This document shows positions 18,658 to 26,134 of a DNA stretch of 52,062 nt, piece after piece (within the stretch, counting starts at the first letter, position 1; each line of letters begins with the position of its first letter). The notes under the pieces were generated by a model. The model was not told the origin of the DNA. It made no database searches and was given only the letters and a program-made list of their open reading frames with translations. Source of the stretch: Gemmatimonadota bacterium (GTDB lineage Bacteria > Gemmatimonadota > Gemmatimonadetes > Longimicrobiales > Gaopeijiaceae); contig VXQO01000099.1 in NCBI GenBank assembly GCA_009838975.1, forward strand, positions 1-52,062, read 5' to 3'. Position numbers and translations under genes: made by a program.

Positions 18658-20412
18658 TCAGAGACCGCGCTGGATGATCGCCTCCTGAATCTCGATGTAC
18701 TGCTGGGTGGCGTCGCGGAACTGCTGAAGGTTGATCGACCTGCCTTCCGCGTAGGCGGCTACCCTGGGAAGGGCGAAGAGCCGACCAGCCTGCTGGAACT
18801 TGGGCAGGGTCAGTTGCGCCGTCTGCAGGTTCTGGGGCTTCTCCTGTTCCAGTGCCTGCTGGTAGAGCGCGTAGGCGTGCCAGAAATCAATCTCGCCGGC
18901 GGATCCGTCCGAGAGCTCGTTCTCGAAGGCCTTCGCCAATCCGATGAGCCGCAGGCCATAGTCGAGGTCGGGAGGCTCGGCGTTGATCCCGTTGTTGACC
19001 GCTTCCGCAAAGAAGATCCTTGCCGCGTCGTCGGCAGATCTGCCACCGTTCTCGACAGCCTGCTGCAGGTAGGGAAGCGCCTCTTCCGCACGCCCCAGTT
19101 CGACCAGCCAGTTGCCCTGGCGGAACTCCACGTCCCGGGTGCCCGGGTCGCGCGTCTGGGCTTCGCTGAGGGCCGTGATGGCCTCGTCCACGCGACCGAC
19201 ATCCTTGAGAAGGTCGGCATAGACCGACCACAGCGGCGCTTCCTCATCGTGCGTTTGCAGCACCCGCTCGGCCATATCGACGGCTTCCTCGACCTGACCC
19301 AACTCGTTGAAGATCGCGATCATGTTCCTGAGGTGCCCGATATCCATCTCTATGCCGCGTTCCCGGTAGGCAGCCTGGTAGGACTGTTGGGCCTTGCGGT
19401 AGAGTTCTGCGGCTTCGGCCGAAAGCGGACTTCCGGGTGCCACCTCGCTCATGCGGTCCTGGGCCGCGCGCGTGGCGAAAGAGGCGTGCTGCAGGAGAAG
19501 GTCTACATTGTCCGCCTCGATATCGAGCCCCTCCTCCGCGAGGAGCATGGCACCCTCGGGGTCACCCGCCTGGGCCAGTTCGAAGGCGATGCGCATCCGT
19601 ACCTGCGCATTGCCCGGGTTCAACACCAGGTACGCGGAGTAGTGCTCGCGGGCCTCGTCGTCCAGGCCAAGGGTCGCGGCCAGGAAGCCAGCCAACTGGA
19701 GCGCGCCCTCGTGAAGCGGATCGAGCTCGATCACCTGCAGGGTTTCCGTGTACGCCTCCTGAGGCCGTTCCGTCTGTCTGAGGACGTTGGCGTAGATGAA
19801 CCGCACCTGGGCATGGTCCGGGTTCATGTCCAGGGCCCTGGTACAGTTGTCCTCGGCGCTCTCCCAATCCTGCGAGTCGAAGTATTGGGCGCAGAAGTCG
19901 GCCGCGAGAGACTGCTGCACGAAGGTCTGGAACGCCCCCATGATCTCCTGCGCGGCCATTTCGGGATCGTCCCTGCTCCAGGTCTTGTCCTCGATGTTCA
20001 GGGCGGTACCGCCGGGGGCCGCGAACTGAACGCCCGCCAGGGTGAACGTCCTGTCGTCGCGGTTTTCCGTGGACGTTCCGCAGAAGACGATCGCGGCGTT
20101 GACCAGACTGGCCAGCTGGAGCGACTGGGTGCAGTCCAGGTCGTCATACTCGATGTCGTACTGCCTGGTGGCGTCGCGAACATCGCCCTCGTCCACCGGC
20201 TGGTGTCGGGGGGACTGGTTGATCAGGTCCCGCAACTCCTTCGCGAGATCCCGGCCGAAGTTCTTGTTCGCATCGTCGATGGGCTTCAGGTTGGTGACCA
20301 TTACCCGCGCGCGCTCCGCGACCTGCGCACCCGCGTGCGCCGTCAGGAGAGGGCCGCCTGCCAGCGCAAGCAGACCCAGACTCAGAATTCCGATCCGTAG
20401 CCGACTCCTCAT
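18658..20412 (-). CDS. Secreted tetratricopeptide-repeat protein
   Basis: The 584-residue product begins with a typical signal peptide (residues 1-28, cleavage near AGAQV) and contains many TPR-like helical pairs between about residues 170 and 560, for example the segments around ALDMNPDHAQVRFIYANVL and LEVNPGN-like LVLNPGNAQVRMRIAFELA. The N-terminal 150 residues lack TPR units and start ARVMVTNLKPID, recalling curli-biogenesis or CsgG-like ATP-independent fold openings, but I cannot identify that part. The start ATG 20412 follows AGAGGA and precedes the signal peptide; the frame is open to 20532 without conserved sequence. Function is unknown, probably protein-protein contact in the periplasm. 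Confidence 0.85.
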   Translation of the reverse strand: MRSRLRIGILSLGLLALAGGPLLTAHAGAQVAERARVMVTNLKPIDDANKNFGRDLAKELRDLINQSPRHQPVDEGDVRDATRQYDIEYDDLDCTQSLQLASLVNAAIVFCGTSTENRDDRTFTLAGVQFAAPGGTALNIEDKTWSRDDPEMAAQEIMGAFQTFVQQSLAADFCAQYFDSQDWESAEDNCTRALDMNPDHAQVRFIYANVLRQTERPQEAYTETLQVIELDPLHEGALQLAGFLAATLGLDDEAREHYSAYLVLNPGNAQVRMRIAFELAQAGDPEGAMLLAEEGLDIEADNVDLLLQHASFATRAAQDRMSEVAPGSPLSAEAAELYRKAQQSYQAAYRERGIEMDIGHLRNMIAIFNELGQVEEAVDMAERVLQTHDEEAPLWSVYADLLKDVGRVDEAITALSEAQTRDPGTRDVEFRQGNWLVELGRAEEALPYLQQAVENGGRSADDAARIFFAEAVNNGINAEPPDLDYGLRLIGLAKAFENELSDGSAGEIDFWHAYALYQQALEQEKPQNLQTAQLTLPKFQQAGRLFALPRVAAYAEGRSINLQQFRDATQQYIEIQEAIIQRGL

Positions 20413-20775
20413 TGTTCCTCTTTCTCCATTCAGATTTGCACGGTCGGGTATAGCGACAACGCAAAACCCAGCGCCGCGTGTCGAATCCCGGTCATTCCAA
20501 CGGGGCTCGGCACGACAGTGCCAGGGTTCCACGCAATCCTCGGACGGCAGACTTGGTAATGTATGGACCCCTTTTGGGCAAGGTCAAGGAAGAGCGGGGC
20601 TTTACCCGCCCCCGCTCCGCCGGTTCCATGTTTCACTGTTACCGCGTTTCGCCCGAAAGGGTCCATCCCGATCTGGACGCACCGGCTCCCCCATTGCAGA
20701 TTCCGGTTGCACGCAGCGGGGTGGGCCGAGCCGGCGCCCCCGCGAATCCGCATGAATCCAACAGGAGAATGAAGA
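20413..20775. other. Intergenic region with nested inverted repeats
   Basis: This divergent gap must hold the promoters of the TPR gene (minus) and the DUF2911 gene (plus). It contains an outer imperfect inverted repeat, 20563-20579 (ATGGACCCCTTTTGGGC) with 20651-20666, and nested inside it an 8-base perfect hairpin, 20592-20599 with 20610-20617. No convincing sigma-70 boxes, tRNA or small coding frame was found. Confidence 0.5.
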
Positions 20776-21354
20776 GTGGAGAGTATGAAGAAATCCGTTT
20801 TTGCGACGATCGCTCTCGTATCGGCGTTTGCGGTGGCCCCGGCTGGGCTTGAAGCTCAGGGTTGCTGGGTCGCGCGCGGCGACGCGTCCGATCGCCCCAG
20901 CCCGCTGGACTCGGCGGTGGTCAGCATGGGTGGAGACATGGTGAAGGTCTGCTTCGGGGCTCCCTCAGCGAGGGATCGGACCCTCGTGGGCGGCGACATC
21001 CACCCCTTCGGCGCGCCGTGGCGGACGGGAGCCAACGAGGCGACCTCCATCCACCTGCCCTTCGCGGCGACGGTTGCGGGCGCGGCGGTCCCCGCGGGAT
21101 CCTATTCCCTGTACACCGTCCCGGGCGCGGATTCCTGGGGCATTCACCTGAACTCCGTCGTGGAGCGGTGGGGAATCCCCATTACCGACGAAGTCATGGC
21201 CAACGATGTCGCATCGGGCACGGCGCCGGCGTTCGGCAACGACCACACGGAGACGATGGACATGACCTTCGAGAACGCCTCCGCCGACGCGGCCACGCTG
21301 GTGCTGCGCTGGGAGGGCTACAGGGTCGAGATCCCGGTCGCGCGGCAGAACTGA
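20776..21354 (+). CDS. DUF2911 family secreted protein
   Basis: The 192-residue protein has a signal peptide (to about AGLEAQG) and matches the DUF2911 pattern: PFGAPWRTGANEATSI, PAGSYSLYTVPG, and WGIHLNSV followed by a C-terminal beta region ending LRWEGYRVEIPV. The family is common in Bacteroidota and Gemmatimonadota; its biochemical role is not known. GTG 20776 has AGGAG 8 bases upstream; ATG 20785 is the alternative start and sits directly before the Lys-Lys of the signal peptide. Confidence 0.9.
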   Translation: MESMKKSVFATIALVSAFAVAPAGLEAQGCWVARGDASDRPSPLDSAVVSMGGDMVKVCFGAPSARDRTLVGGDIHPFGAPWRTGANEATSIHLPFAATVAGAAVPAGSYSLYTVPGADSWGIHLNSVVERWGIPITDEVMANDVASGTAPAFGNDHTETMDMTFENASADAATLVLRWEGYRVEIPVARQN

Positions 21355-21378
21355 CCGGAACCGACCGGCTGTTGATTC

Positions 21379-21417
21379 GCGGCGGAGACCGGTAGCAGCG
21401 CCTCCGGTCTCCGCCGC
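21379..21417. terminator. Bidirectional terminator hairpin between convergent genes
   Basis: Arms 21379-21392 and 21404-21417 are perfect 14-base complements around an 11-base loop. The hairpin lies between the stop codons of the DUF2911 gene (plus) and the DUF4097 gene (minus). T-tracts are weak on both sides. Confidence 0.75.
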
Positions 21418-21422
21418 GCGTT

Positions 21423-22529
21423 TCAGCTCCGGCGCAGGGTGATTCCGCCGGACCCCGTGTCGATCACCACCCGGCCGTCGCCGTCCCCTACGCTACCACG
21501 GAAATGGCGGCGCTTCGACTCCACGGTTTCCACGTCCGGGACGTCGACCGAGACCCGGCCACTGCCGGAACTCAGATCGAGCGCGGCGCCGAAACCTGCG
21601 GGCACCGCCACCACCACCGATCCGGATCCCGTATCCACCATCAGGCGGTCCACGTCTTCGGCCAGATCGAGCCGCACCGCACCGCTGCCGGTGTCGCAAC
21701 TGATGCGGACCGAAGACACATCTTCGAGGTCGATCCTCCCCGACCCGGTGTCCACCACCAGCTCCTCCACGGTGAGGCCCATTCCCCCAATGCGCCCGGA
21801 GCCCGTGTCGACGGACACGCGCGCACCGGTGAGCTGCTCCAGAACGACGCTTCCCGAGCCCGTGTCGACGGTGACATCACCACGCACGTCGGAGATCGCC
21901 ACCGCCCCCGAGCCGGTATCGACCTCGACCCGGCCCTCGACGTCGGCGACATCGACGTCACCAGCCCCGGTCCTGAAGGTCACGCCGGCCTCGAGGTTGC
22001 GAACACGCCCTTCGCCGACCCCCAGGTTCACCGCAACCTCGACCCCCCGCGGCACCCTCACGGTCAGGTCCGCGTGAGCCTCCAGTCCGCCACCCCTGCC
22101 AGAGATCCGGACCCGGTCCCCACCTCCACGCCCACCGAAGAACGTCCCGTCCCGGCGGACACGCATGGTCGTGTTCGACCCCCGGCCGCCCTCGCGGTAT
22201 ACCACCCTGTCATCGGGATAGAGGATGCGGAGGGTTTCGTGATCGCCGATCCGCCCGGTCTCGACCGTCAGCCGGGCAGCGTCGGCACCGCCGCGCGACA
22301 CCTCGACCACGACCTGCGATCCGTTCCCCGAAACGACTTGCACCGTGCCGGCGAGGTTGTAGATGGCCACCCGGGAACCATCCAGCCGATGGACTTCCTG
22401 CGCGGCGAGCGGGGCCGGGACAACGGTGCCGGGCACCGCGCCGGCCGGCGCCCACGGGATGGCGGGGAGCAGGAGGGCGGAGGCGGCAAGCAGGCCGGCC
22501 TGGAACCGCGAGGTCGTGGATTTCGTCAT
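21423..22529 (-). CDS. DUF4097 family secreted repeat protein
   Basis: The 368-residue product has a signal peptide (residues 1-43 or so, ending LAAQEV) and a long beta-solenoid-like body. From about residue 190 the motif VDTGSG or a close form (VDTGSG, CDTGSG, IDTGSG) recurs at least seven times at intervals near 20 residues. This is the DUF4097 (putative auto-adhesin) pattern. The usual role is unknown; a surface or periplasmic structural role is inferred. The start ATG 22529 has AAGGA upstream; a GTG two codons earlier is possible. It ends at the shared hairpin. Confidence 0.88.
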   Translation of the reverse strand: MTKSTTSRFQAGLLAASALLLPAIPWAPAGAVPGTVVPAPLAAQEVHRLDGSRVAIYNLAGTVQVVSGNGSQVVVEVSRGGADAARLTVETGRIGDHETLRILYPDDRVVYREGGRGSNTTMRVRRDGTFFGGRGGGDRVRISGRGGGLEAHADLTVRVPRGVEVAVNLGVGEGRVRNLEAGVTFRTGAGDVDVADVEGRVEVDTGSGAVAISDVRGDVTVDTGSGSVVLEQLTGARVSVDTGSGRIGGMGLTVEELVVDTGSGRIDLEDVSSVRISCDTGSGAVRLDLAEDVDRLMVDTGSGSVVVAVPAGFGAALDLSSGSGRVSVDVPDVETVESKRRHFRGSVGDGDGRVVIDTGSGGITLRRS

Positions 22530-22646
22530 CGTCACATATCCTTCGGGATTGGGAGAGAGGAAGCGTCGGGGCAAACTACGGTCCCCGCCGCAGGGAAGGT
22601 TTCGCGAACCAGTGGTAAAAGGCGCAGATAGCCAGGAGGGGAAGCC

Positions 22647-22979
22647 ATGGAAGTGCTGCCGGTCGACATCATAGGGCTCGTTGCCGTGATCATGGGGATA
22701 TCGGTCGTGCTGATCCCGGTCATGGGCTTGACCGCGCGCTACGCGCTGAAGCCGATCGTGTCGGTGATGGACCGCTACCTGCACGGCAAGGACACGGAGG
22801 AGTCCGTCCAGATCGTCGAGCGCCGCCTGGCCCTGCTGGAGCAGCAGCTCGACGACGTGCAGGGGTCGCTGCAGCGCCTGGTGGAGGTTTCGGAGTTCGA
22901 CGCCCAGCTGCGGGCGGGCTCAGACCTTGAGGAAGATCCCCCGCAGATACATGCCCCAGGCGACTCCGAGCCAGAGTAG
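22647..22979 (+). CDS. Small membrane protein with a coiled-coil tail
   Basis: The 110-residue product has one N-terminal membrane span (residues 7-32) and then a charged helix with heptad spacing (residues 52-85, RRLALLEQQLDDVQ). A strong AGGAGGGG ribosome site lies in front of ATG 22647. It is not recognised as a named family. Its last 60 bases overlap, tail to tail, the 3' end of the acyltransferase gene on the other strand. Confidence 0.75.
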   Translation: MEVLPVDIIGLVAVIMGISVVLIPVMGLTARYALKPIVSVMDRYLHGKDTEESVQIVERRLALLEQQLDDVQGSLQRLVEVSEFDAQLRAGSDLEEDPPQIHAPGDSEPE

Positions 22980-24047
22980 AACCATGGCGACCGCAAACGC
23001 CAGCGAGCCGTTCAGCGGTCCCGCCCACGAGGCGAAGGCGGTCTGGTAGATCAGGTTGTAGGCCGATGTGGTCTCTCCTGCACCGCGGGTCACTCGCCAC
23101 AGCACAAGGCTCTTCGCGACCAGCCCCGACGCCACGAACACCGTGATCGCGTTCATGCCGTAGACCACCAGTGGGCGGGTCCACGCGCACCAGCCCCGCA
23201 CGTCCACGATCCAGTACAGCGCCCCCAGCGCCACCAGTGCCCATCCGGTCGTGTAGGCGACGTACGAACTCGTCCAGATCGGCTTGTTGATCGGGAACAC
23301 CACGTCCCACGCATGGCCGAGCAGGATCAGGACCACGCCCAGCCCCAGCAGGCGGCCGGTCGCGGCGCCGCCCGACCGCAGGTAGTCGCCTACAAACAGC
23401 CCGGCCAGCGTGCTCGACACCGCCGGCAGCGTGCTCAGCAGGCCCTCCGGGTCGTAGACGCCGCCTCCGCCGCTCCACATGTGCGCCCCGAGCACCGCCC
23501 GGTCGATCCAGGCGGCCAGATTGCCCTCGGGCGACAGGTCACCCGCGCCGAAGCCGGGGACGGGCACCAGCGTCATCAGCGCCCAGTAGCCGAAGAGCAG
23601 CGCCAGCATCGCCGCGAAGACGGCCCGCCGCGACAGAAACAGCACGAGCGTGCCGGCGACCAGGTAGACCATGGCGATGCGCGCAAGCACGCCGACCAGG
23701 CGAACCGTGGCCAGGTCGAAGGAGGGCCACGCGGCCCCGAGAAAGCCGAGTCCGTACAGAACGAGCGCGCGCGTCGCGACGTGGCGCAGCAGTTGGGAAC
23801 GAGTGTGTCCCCTGGCCGCGCGGGACGCGAACGAGAACGACATGGCCACGCCGATCGCGAACAGGAAGAAGGGGAAGACCAGGTCGGTCGGCGTGGCTCC
23901 GTGCCAGGTCGCGTGGAGGAGTGGCGGATACACGTGCGCCCAGCTGCCCGGGTTGTTTACAAGGATCATCCCGGCGATCGCGAGGCCACGGAAGGCGTCG
24001 AGCGAGGTGAGCCGCCCAGGTACGGACCCGCTCCCGGCGCCGGTCAC
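22920..24047 (-). CDS. NagX/HGSNAT-type membrane acyltransferase
   Basis: The 375-residue polytopic protein matches the DUF5009 or heparan-alpha-glucosaminide N-acetyltransferase-like family. The N-terminus carries the signature LTSLDAFRGLAIAGMILVNN, then HATWHGATPTDLVFPFFLF, with the conserved His and Asp used in transmembrane acetyl transfer. About ten helices follow. Substrate is probably a cell-surface or periplasmic sugar, by family analogy. The start GTG 24047 overlaps the mobAB stop (GTGA), but a functional link to molybdenum cofactor work is not evident and the overlap may reflect only compact packing. Confidence 0.88.
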   Translation of the reverse strand: MTGAGSGSVPGRLTSLDAFRGLAIAGMILVNNPGSWAHVYPPLLHATWHGATPTDLVFPFFLFAIGVAMSFSFASRAARGHTRSQLLRHVATRALVLYGLGFLGAAWPSFDLATVRLVGVLARIAMVYLVAGTLVLFLSRRAVFAAMLALLFGYWALMTLVPVPGFGAGDLSPEGNLAAWIDRAVLGAHMWSGGGGVYDPEGLLSTLPAVSSTLAGLFVGDYLRSGGAATGRLLGLGVVLILLGHAWDVVFPINKPIWTSSYVAYTTGWALVALGALYWIVDVRGWCAWTRPLVVYGMNAITVFVASGLVAKSLVLWRVTRGAGETTSAYNLIYQTAFASWAGPLNGSLAFAVAMVLLWLGVAWGMYLRGIFLKV

Positions 24048-25120
24048 AACAGCCACCCCTCCACGAGGTCGGCGACGCGCGCCGCGACATCGGGCGCGTC
24101 GGCGTCGAAGACGGGCACCTTCCAGGGAAGATCGGGGCGGTCGGTGACCACCCCCAGCACGCGCCGGTCCTGTCCCTCCTCCGGCGGCACGACCGGCTCC
24201 GGCTGCGCTTCGGCGCGGTAGATCTCGATCTTGGGCACCGGAGCGTCGCGGAATCCCTCCACCACCACGATTTCGGCTTCCGCCAGGTGGCGGGTCAGGA
24301 GCAGGTCGAGAGAAGGGTCTCCCTCCGGGCCCCAGTCCCCCACGAGGGCGAACTCGGTGGGCCCGGCCAGCAGCACGCGTTCGGCGCGCCCCTCGTGCCG
24401 GTGCCTCCAGGAATCCGTCCCGGGTGTATCCAGGCGGAAGTGGTGCCCGTGCTTCACCGACATGACCCGCCGGCCGCGCGCCGCCAGTTCGGCGATGACG
24501 CTCACGCTCAGCGTCGTCTTCCCCGACTTCTTGTTCCCGATGATCGAGAAGCTCGGCGGAGGCAGGTCCCGGGGCCGGTTCACGCTGCGGAAGCAACTGC
24601 TGGTGAGTCCCGTGTCGATCACGACCGGATCGAGAGACCGCGCGAAGGGTCCGCTCTCGAGCCTTCGCATGTTCATGGCGTCGGTGATTCGGTGGAGGGT
24701 TTCCAGCGGGTAGACCGCACACAACGGGTGAAAGCCCCACGGCGGTCCGGTGCGCGGGACGCAGGGCCGGCCGTGCGCGCGCCACTCGTCCGCAAGACGG
24801 CGCAGCGCGTCGGTGCTCACCCACGGCATGTCGACCGCCAGCGCCAGCACCGCCTTGTGGCCGTCGCGCAGCGCACGCCCGAGTGCCGCGTCGATCCCCC
24901 CCAGGGGGCCCATCAGCGGGCGCCGGTCGGGGAGCGTCTCCAGTTCCACCTCGTCGGCCACGCGAGGGTGGTTGACCACGGCCACCACGTCGTCGCACAC
25001 CGCCTGGAGCCGCTCGGCCGCGACCTGCCAGAGCGGCTGGCCGTGGAGGCGGGCCACAGTCTTGGGCGAACCGAAGCGCCGACTGCCGCCCCCGGCCAGG
25101 ATGGCACCCAGCAGACTCAT
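24044..25120 (-). CDS. mobAB: Fused MobA-MobB molybdenum cofactor protein
   Basis: One 358-residue chain joins two cofactor enzymes. Residues 1-190 are MobA-like, transferring GMP to molybdopterin: ILAGGGSRRFGSPK, LMGPLGGIDAAL and LAVDMPWVS are the nucleotide and metal motifs. Residues 195-358 are MobB-like, a P-loop GTPase with GNKKSGKTT and SVKHGHHFRLDTPGTDSW. The product is needed to make the bis-MGD cofactor of the neighbouring formate dehydrogenase. The start ATG 25120 overlaps fdhD (ATGA), indicating co-translation. Fused MobA-MobB genes are known in other bacteria. Confidence 0.95.
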   Translation of the reverse strand: MSLLGAILAGGGSRRFGSPKTVARLHGQPLWQVAAERLQAVCDDVVAVVNHPRVADEVELETLPDRRPLMGPLGGIDAALGRALRDGHKAVLALAVDMPWVSTDALRRLADEWRAHGRPCVPRTGPPWGFHPLCAVYPLETLHRITDAMNMRRLESGPFARSLDPVVIDTGLTSSCFRSVNRPRDLPPPSFSIIGNKKSGKTTLSVSVIAELAARGRRVMSVKHGHHFRLDTPGTDSWRHRHEGRAERVLLAGPTEFALVGDWGPEGDPSLDLLLTRHLAEAEIVVVEGFRDAPVPKIEIYRAEAQPEPVVPPEEGQDRRVLGVVTDRPDLPWKVPVFDADAPDVAARVADLVEGWLL

Positions 25121-25977
25121 TCCGGGTTCCCTCCCAGGCCGGCGATCCGCTCGCCGCCGCTGTAGACGTTGTAGCCGTCGCGCTTCGCGAAGCCCACCAG
25201 CGTCATGTTGAAGCGCCGCGCGAAGGACACCGCCAGGCTCGACGGCGCCCCCACCGCCACCACCATCGGGAACCCTGCCATGGCGGCCTTCTGGAGGATC
25301 TCGAATGACGAGCGCCCCGAGACGACCAGCCCGCGCTGCGATCCCGGCAGGGAACGCGACAGCACCAGCGCGCCGACCACCTTGTCGACGGCGTTGTGGC
25401 GCCCCACGTCCTCCCGGACCAGGACGATCCGCCCCTCCGCGTCGAAAAGGCCGGCCGCGTGGATGCCCCCCGTCCGGTCGAACACGTGCTGGGCGGACCG
25501 CAGCCGGTCCGGCAGCGCGCGCACCTCGGCCTCCTGGACTGACAGTGTGCCGTCCGGGACCGCGGCGCACCCCATCACCTCGACCGATTCGAGCGAAGCC
25601 TTCCCGCACACTCCGCAGGACGACGTGACGTAGAAGTTGCGGGTCAGGCTCGACGCGTCGAAGGCGCCGGGGTCGCGCAGCGACGCGGTCACCACGTTGT
25701 ACTCCTGTGGGTCGACGTCGCGGCAGTACCTCACGTCGCCGAGCGCGTGCGGGTCGGTGATCACCCCCTCGGTGAAGAGGAATCCGGCAGCCAGCTCGAA
25801 GTCGTCGCCGGGTGTCCGCATGGTCACCGACACGGGGTGCTCGCGCTTTCCCTCGTCGCCGCGCACCTCGAGACGGACCTCCATGGGCTCCTCCACGGCG
25901 ACGCTGTCGCTCCTCTCCGTGATCCACCCACTCCTCATCCGCCGCACACGAACCCTGGCCGCCCTGCGCCTGGACAT
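25117..25977 (-). CDS. fdhD: Formate dehydrogenase sulfurtransferase FdhD
   Basis: FdhD passes sulfur from IscS to the Mo-bisMGD cofactor, a step required for active formate dehydrogenase. The 286-residue product has the catalytic cysteine pair SSCGVCGK, ELAAGFLFTEGVI near the front, REDVGRHNAVDKV and SGRSSFEILQKAA, all characteristic. The start ATG 25977 is preferred over GTG 25986, which is equally in frame. It is divergent from the dehydrogenase operon, and the 157-base gap between them holds both promoters. Confidence 0.95.
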   Translation of the reverse strand: MSRRRAARVRVRRMRSGWITERSDSVAVEEPMEVRLEVRGDEGKREHPVSVTMRTPGDDFELAAGFLFTEGVITDPHALGDVRYCRDVDPQEYNVVTASLRDPGAFDASSLTRNFYVTSSCGVCGKASLESVEVMGCAAVPDGTLSVQEAEVRALPDRLRSAQHVFDRTGGIHAAGLFDAEGRIVLVREDVGRHNAVDKVVGALVLSRSLPGSQRGLVVSGRSSFEILQKAAMAGFPMVVAVGAPSSLAVSFARRFNMTLVGFAKRDGYNVYSGGERIAGLGGNPE

Positions 25978-26052
25978 GGTTGTCACGTGAGCACCCCCGG
26001 ATTCGTCGCGCGCGGTCCTTCTCGCAGCACGCCTGCCGCTCGCGCGCCGCAC

Positions 26053-26081
26053 TCGCCAAATGTTTACCATCCCTGTATCTA
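26053..26081 (+). promoter_or_regulatory. Tentative promoter of the formate dehydrogenase operon
   Basis: TCGCCA (26053-26058) and TATCTA (26076-26081) are 17 bases apart. The -10 is fair but the -35 is poor. GTTTAC (26062-26067) lies in the spacer, the same half-site that forms the palindrome in front of fhs. Offered as a weak call. Confidence 0.3.
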
Positions 26082-26134
26082 TTGTGGCGCACTTTCCATC
26101 GCGGCGCACTTCGAACCCGAAACCCGGCCACTCG

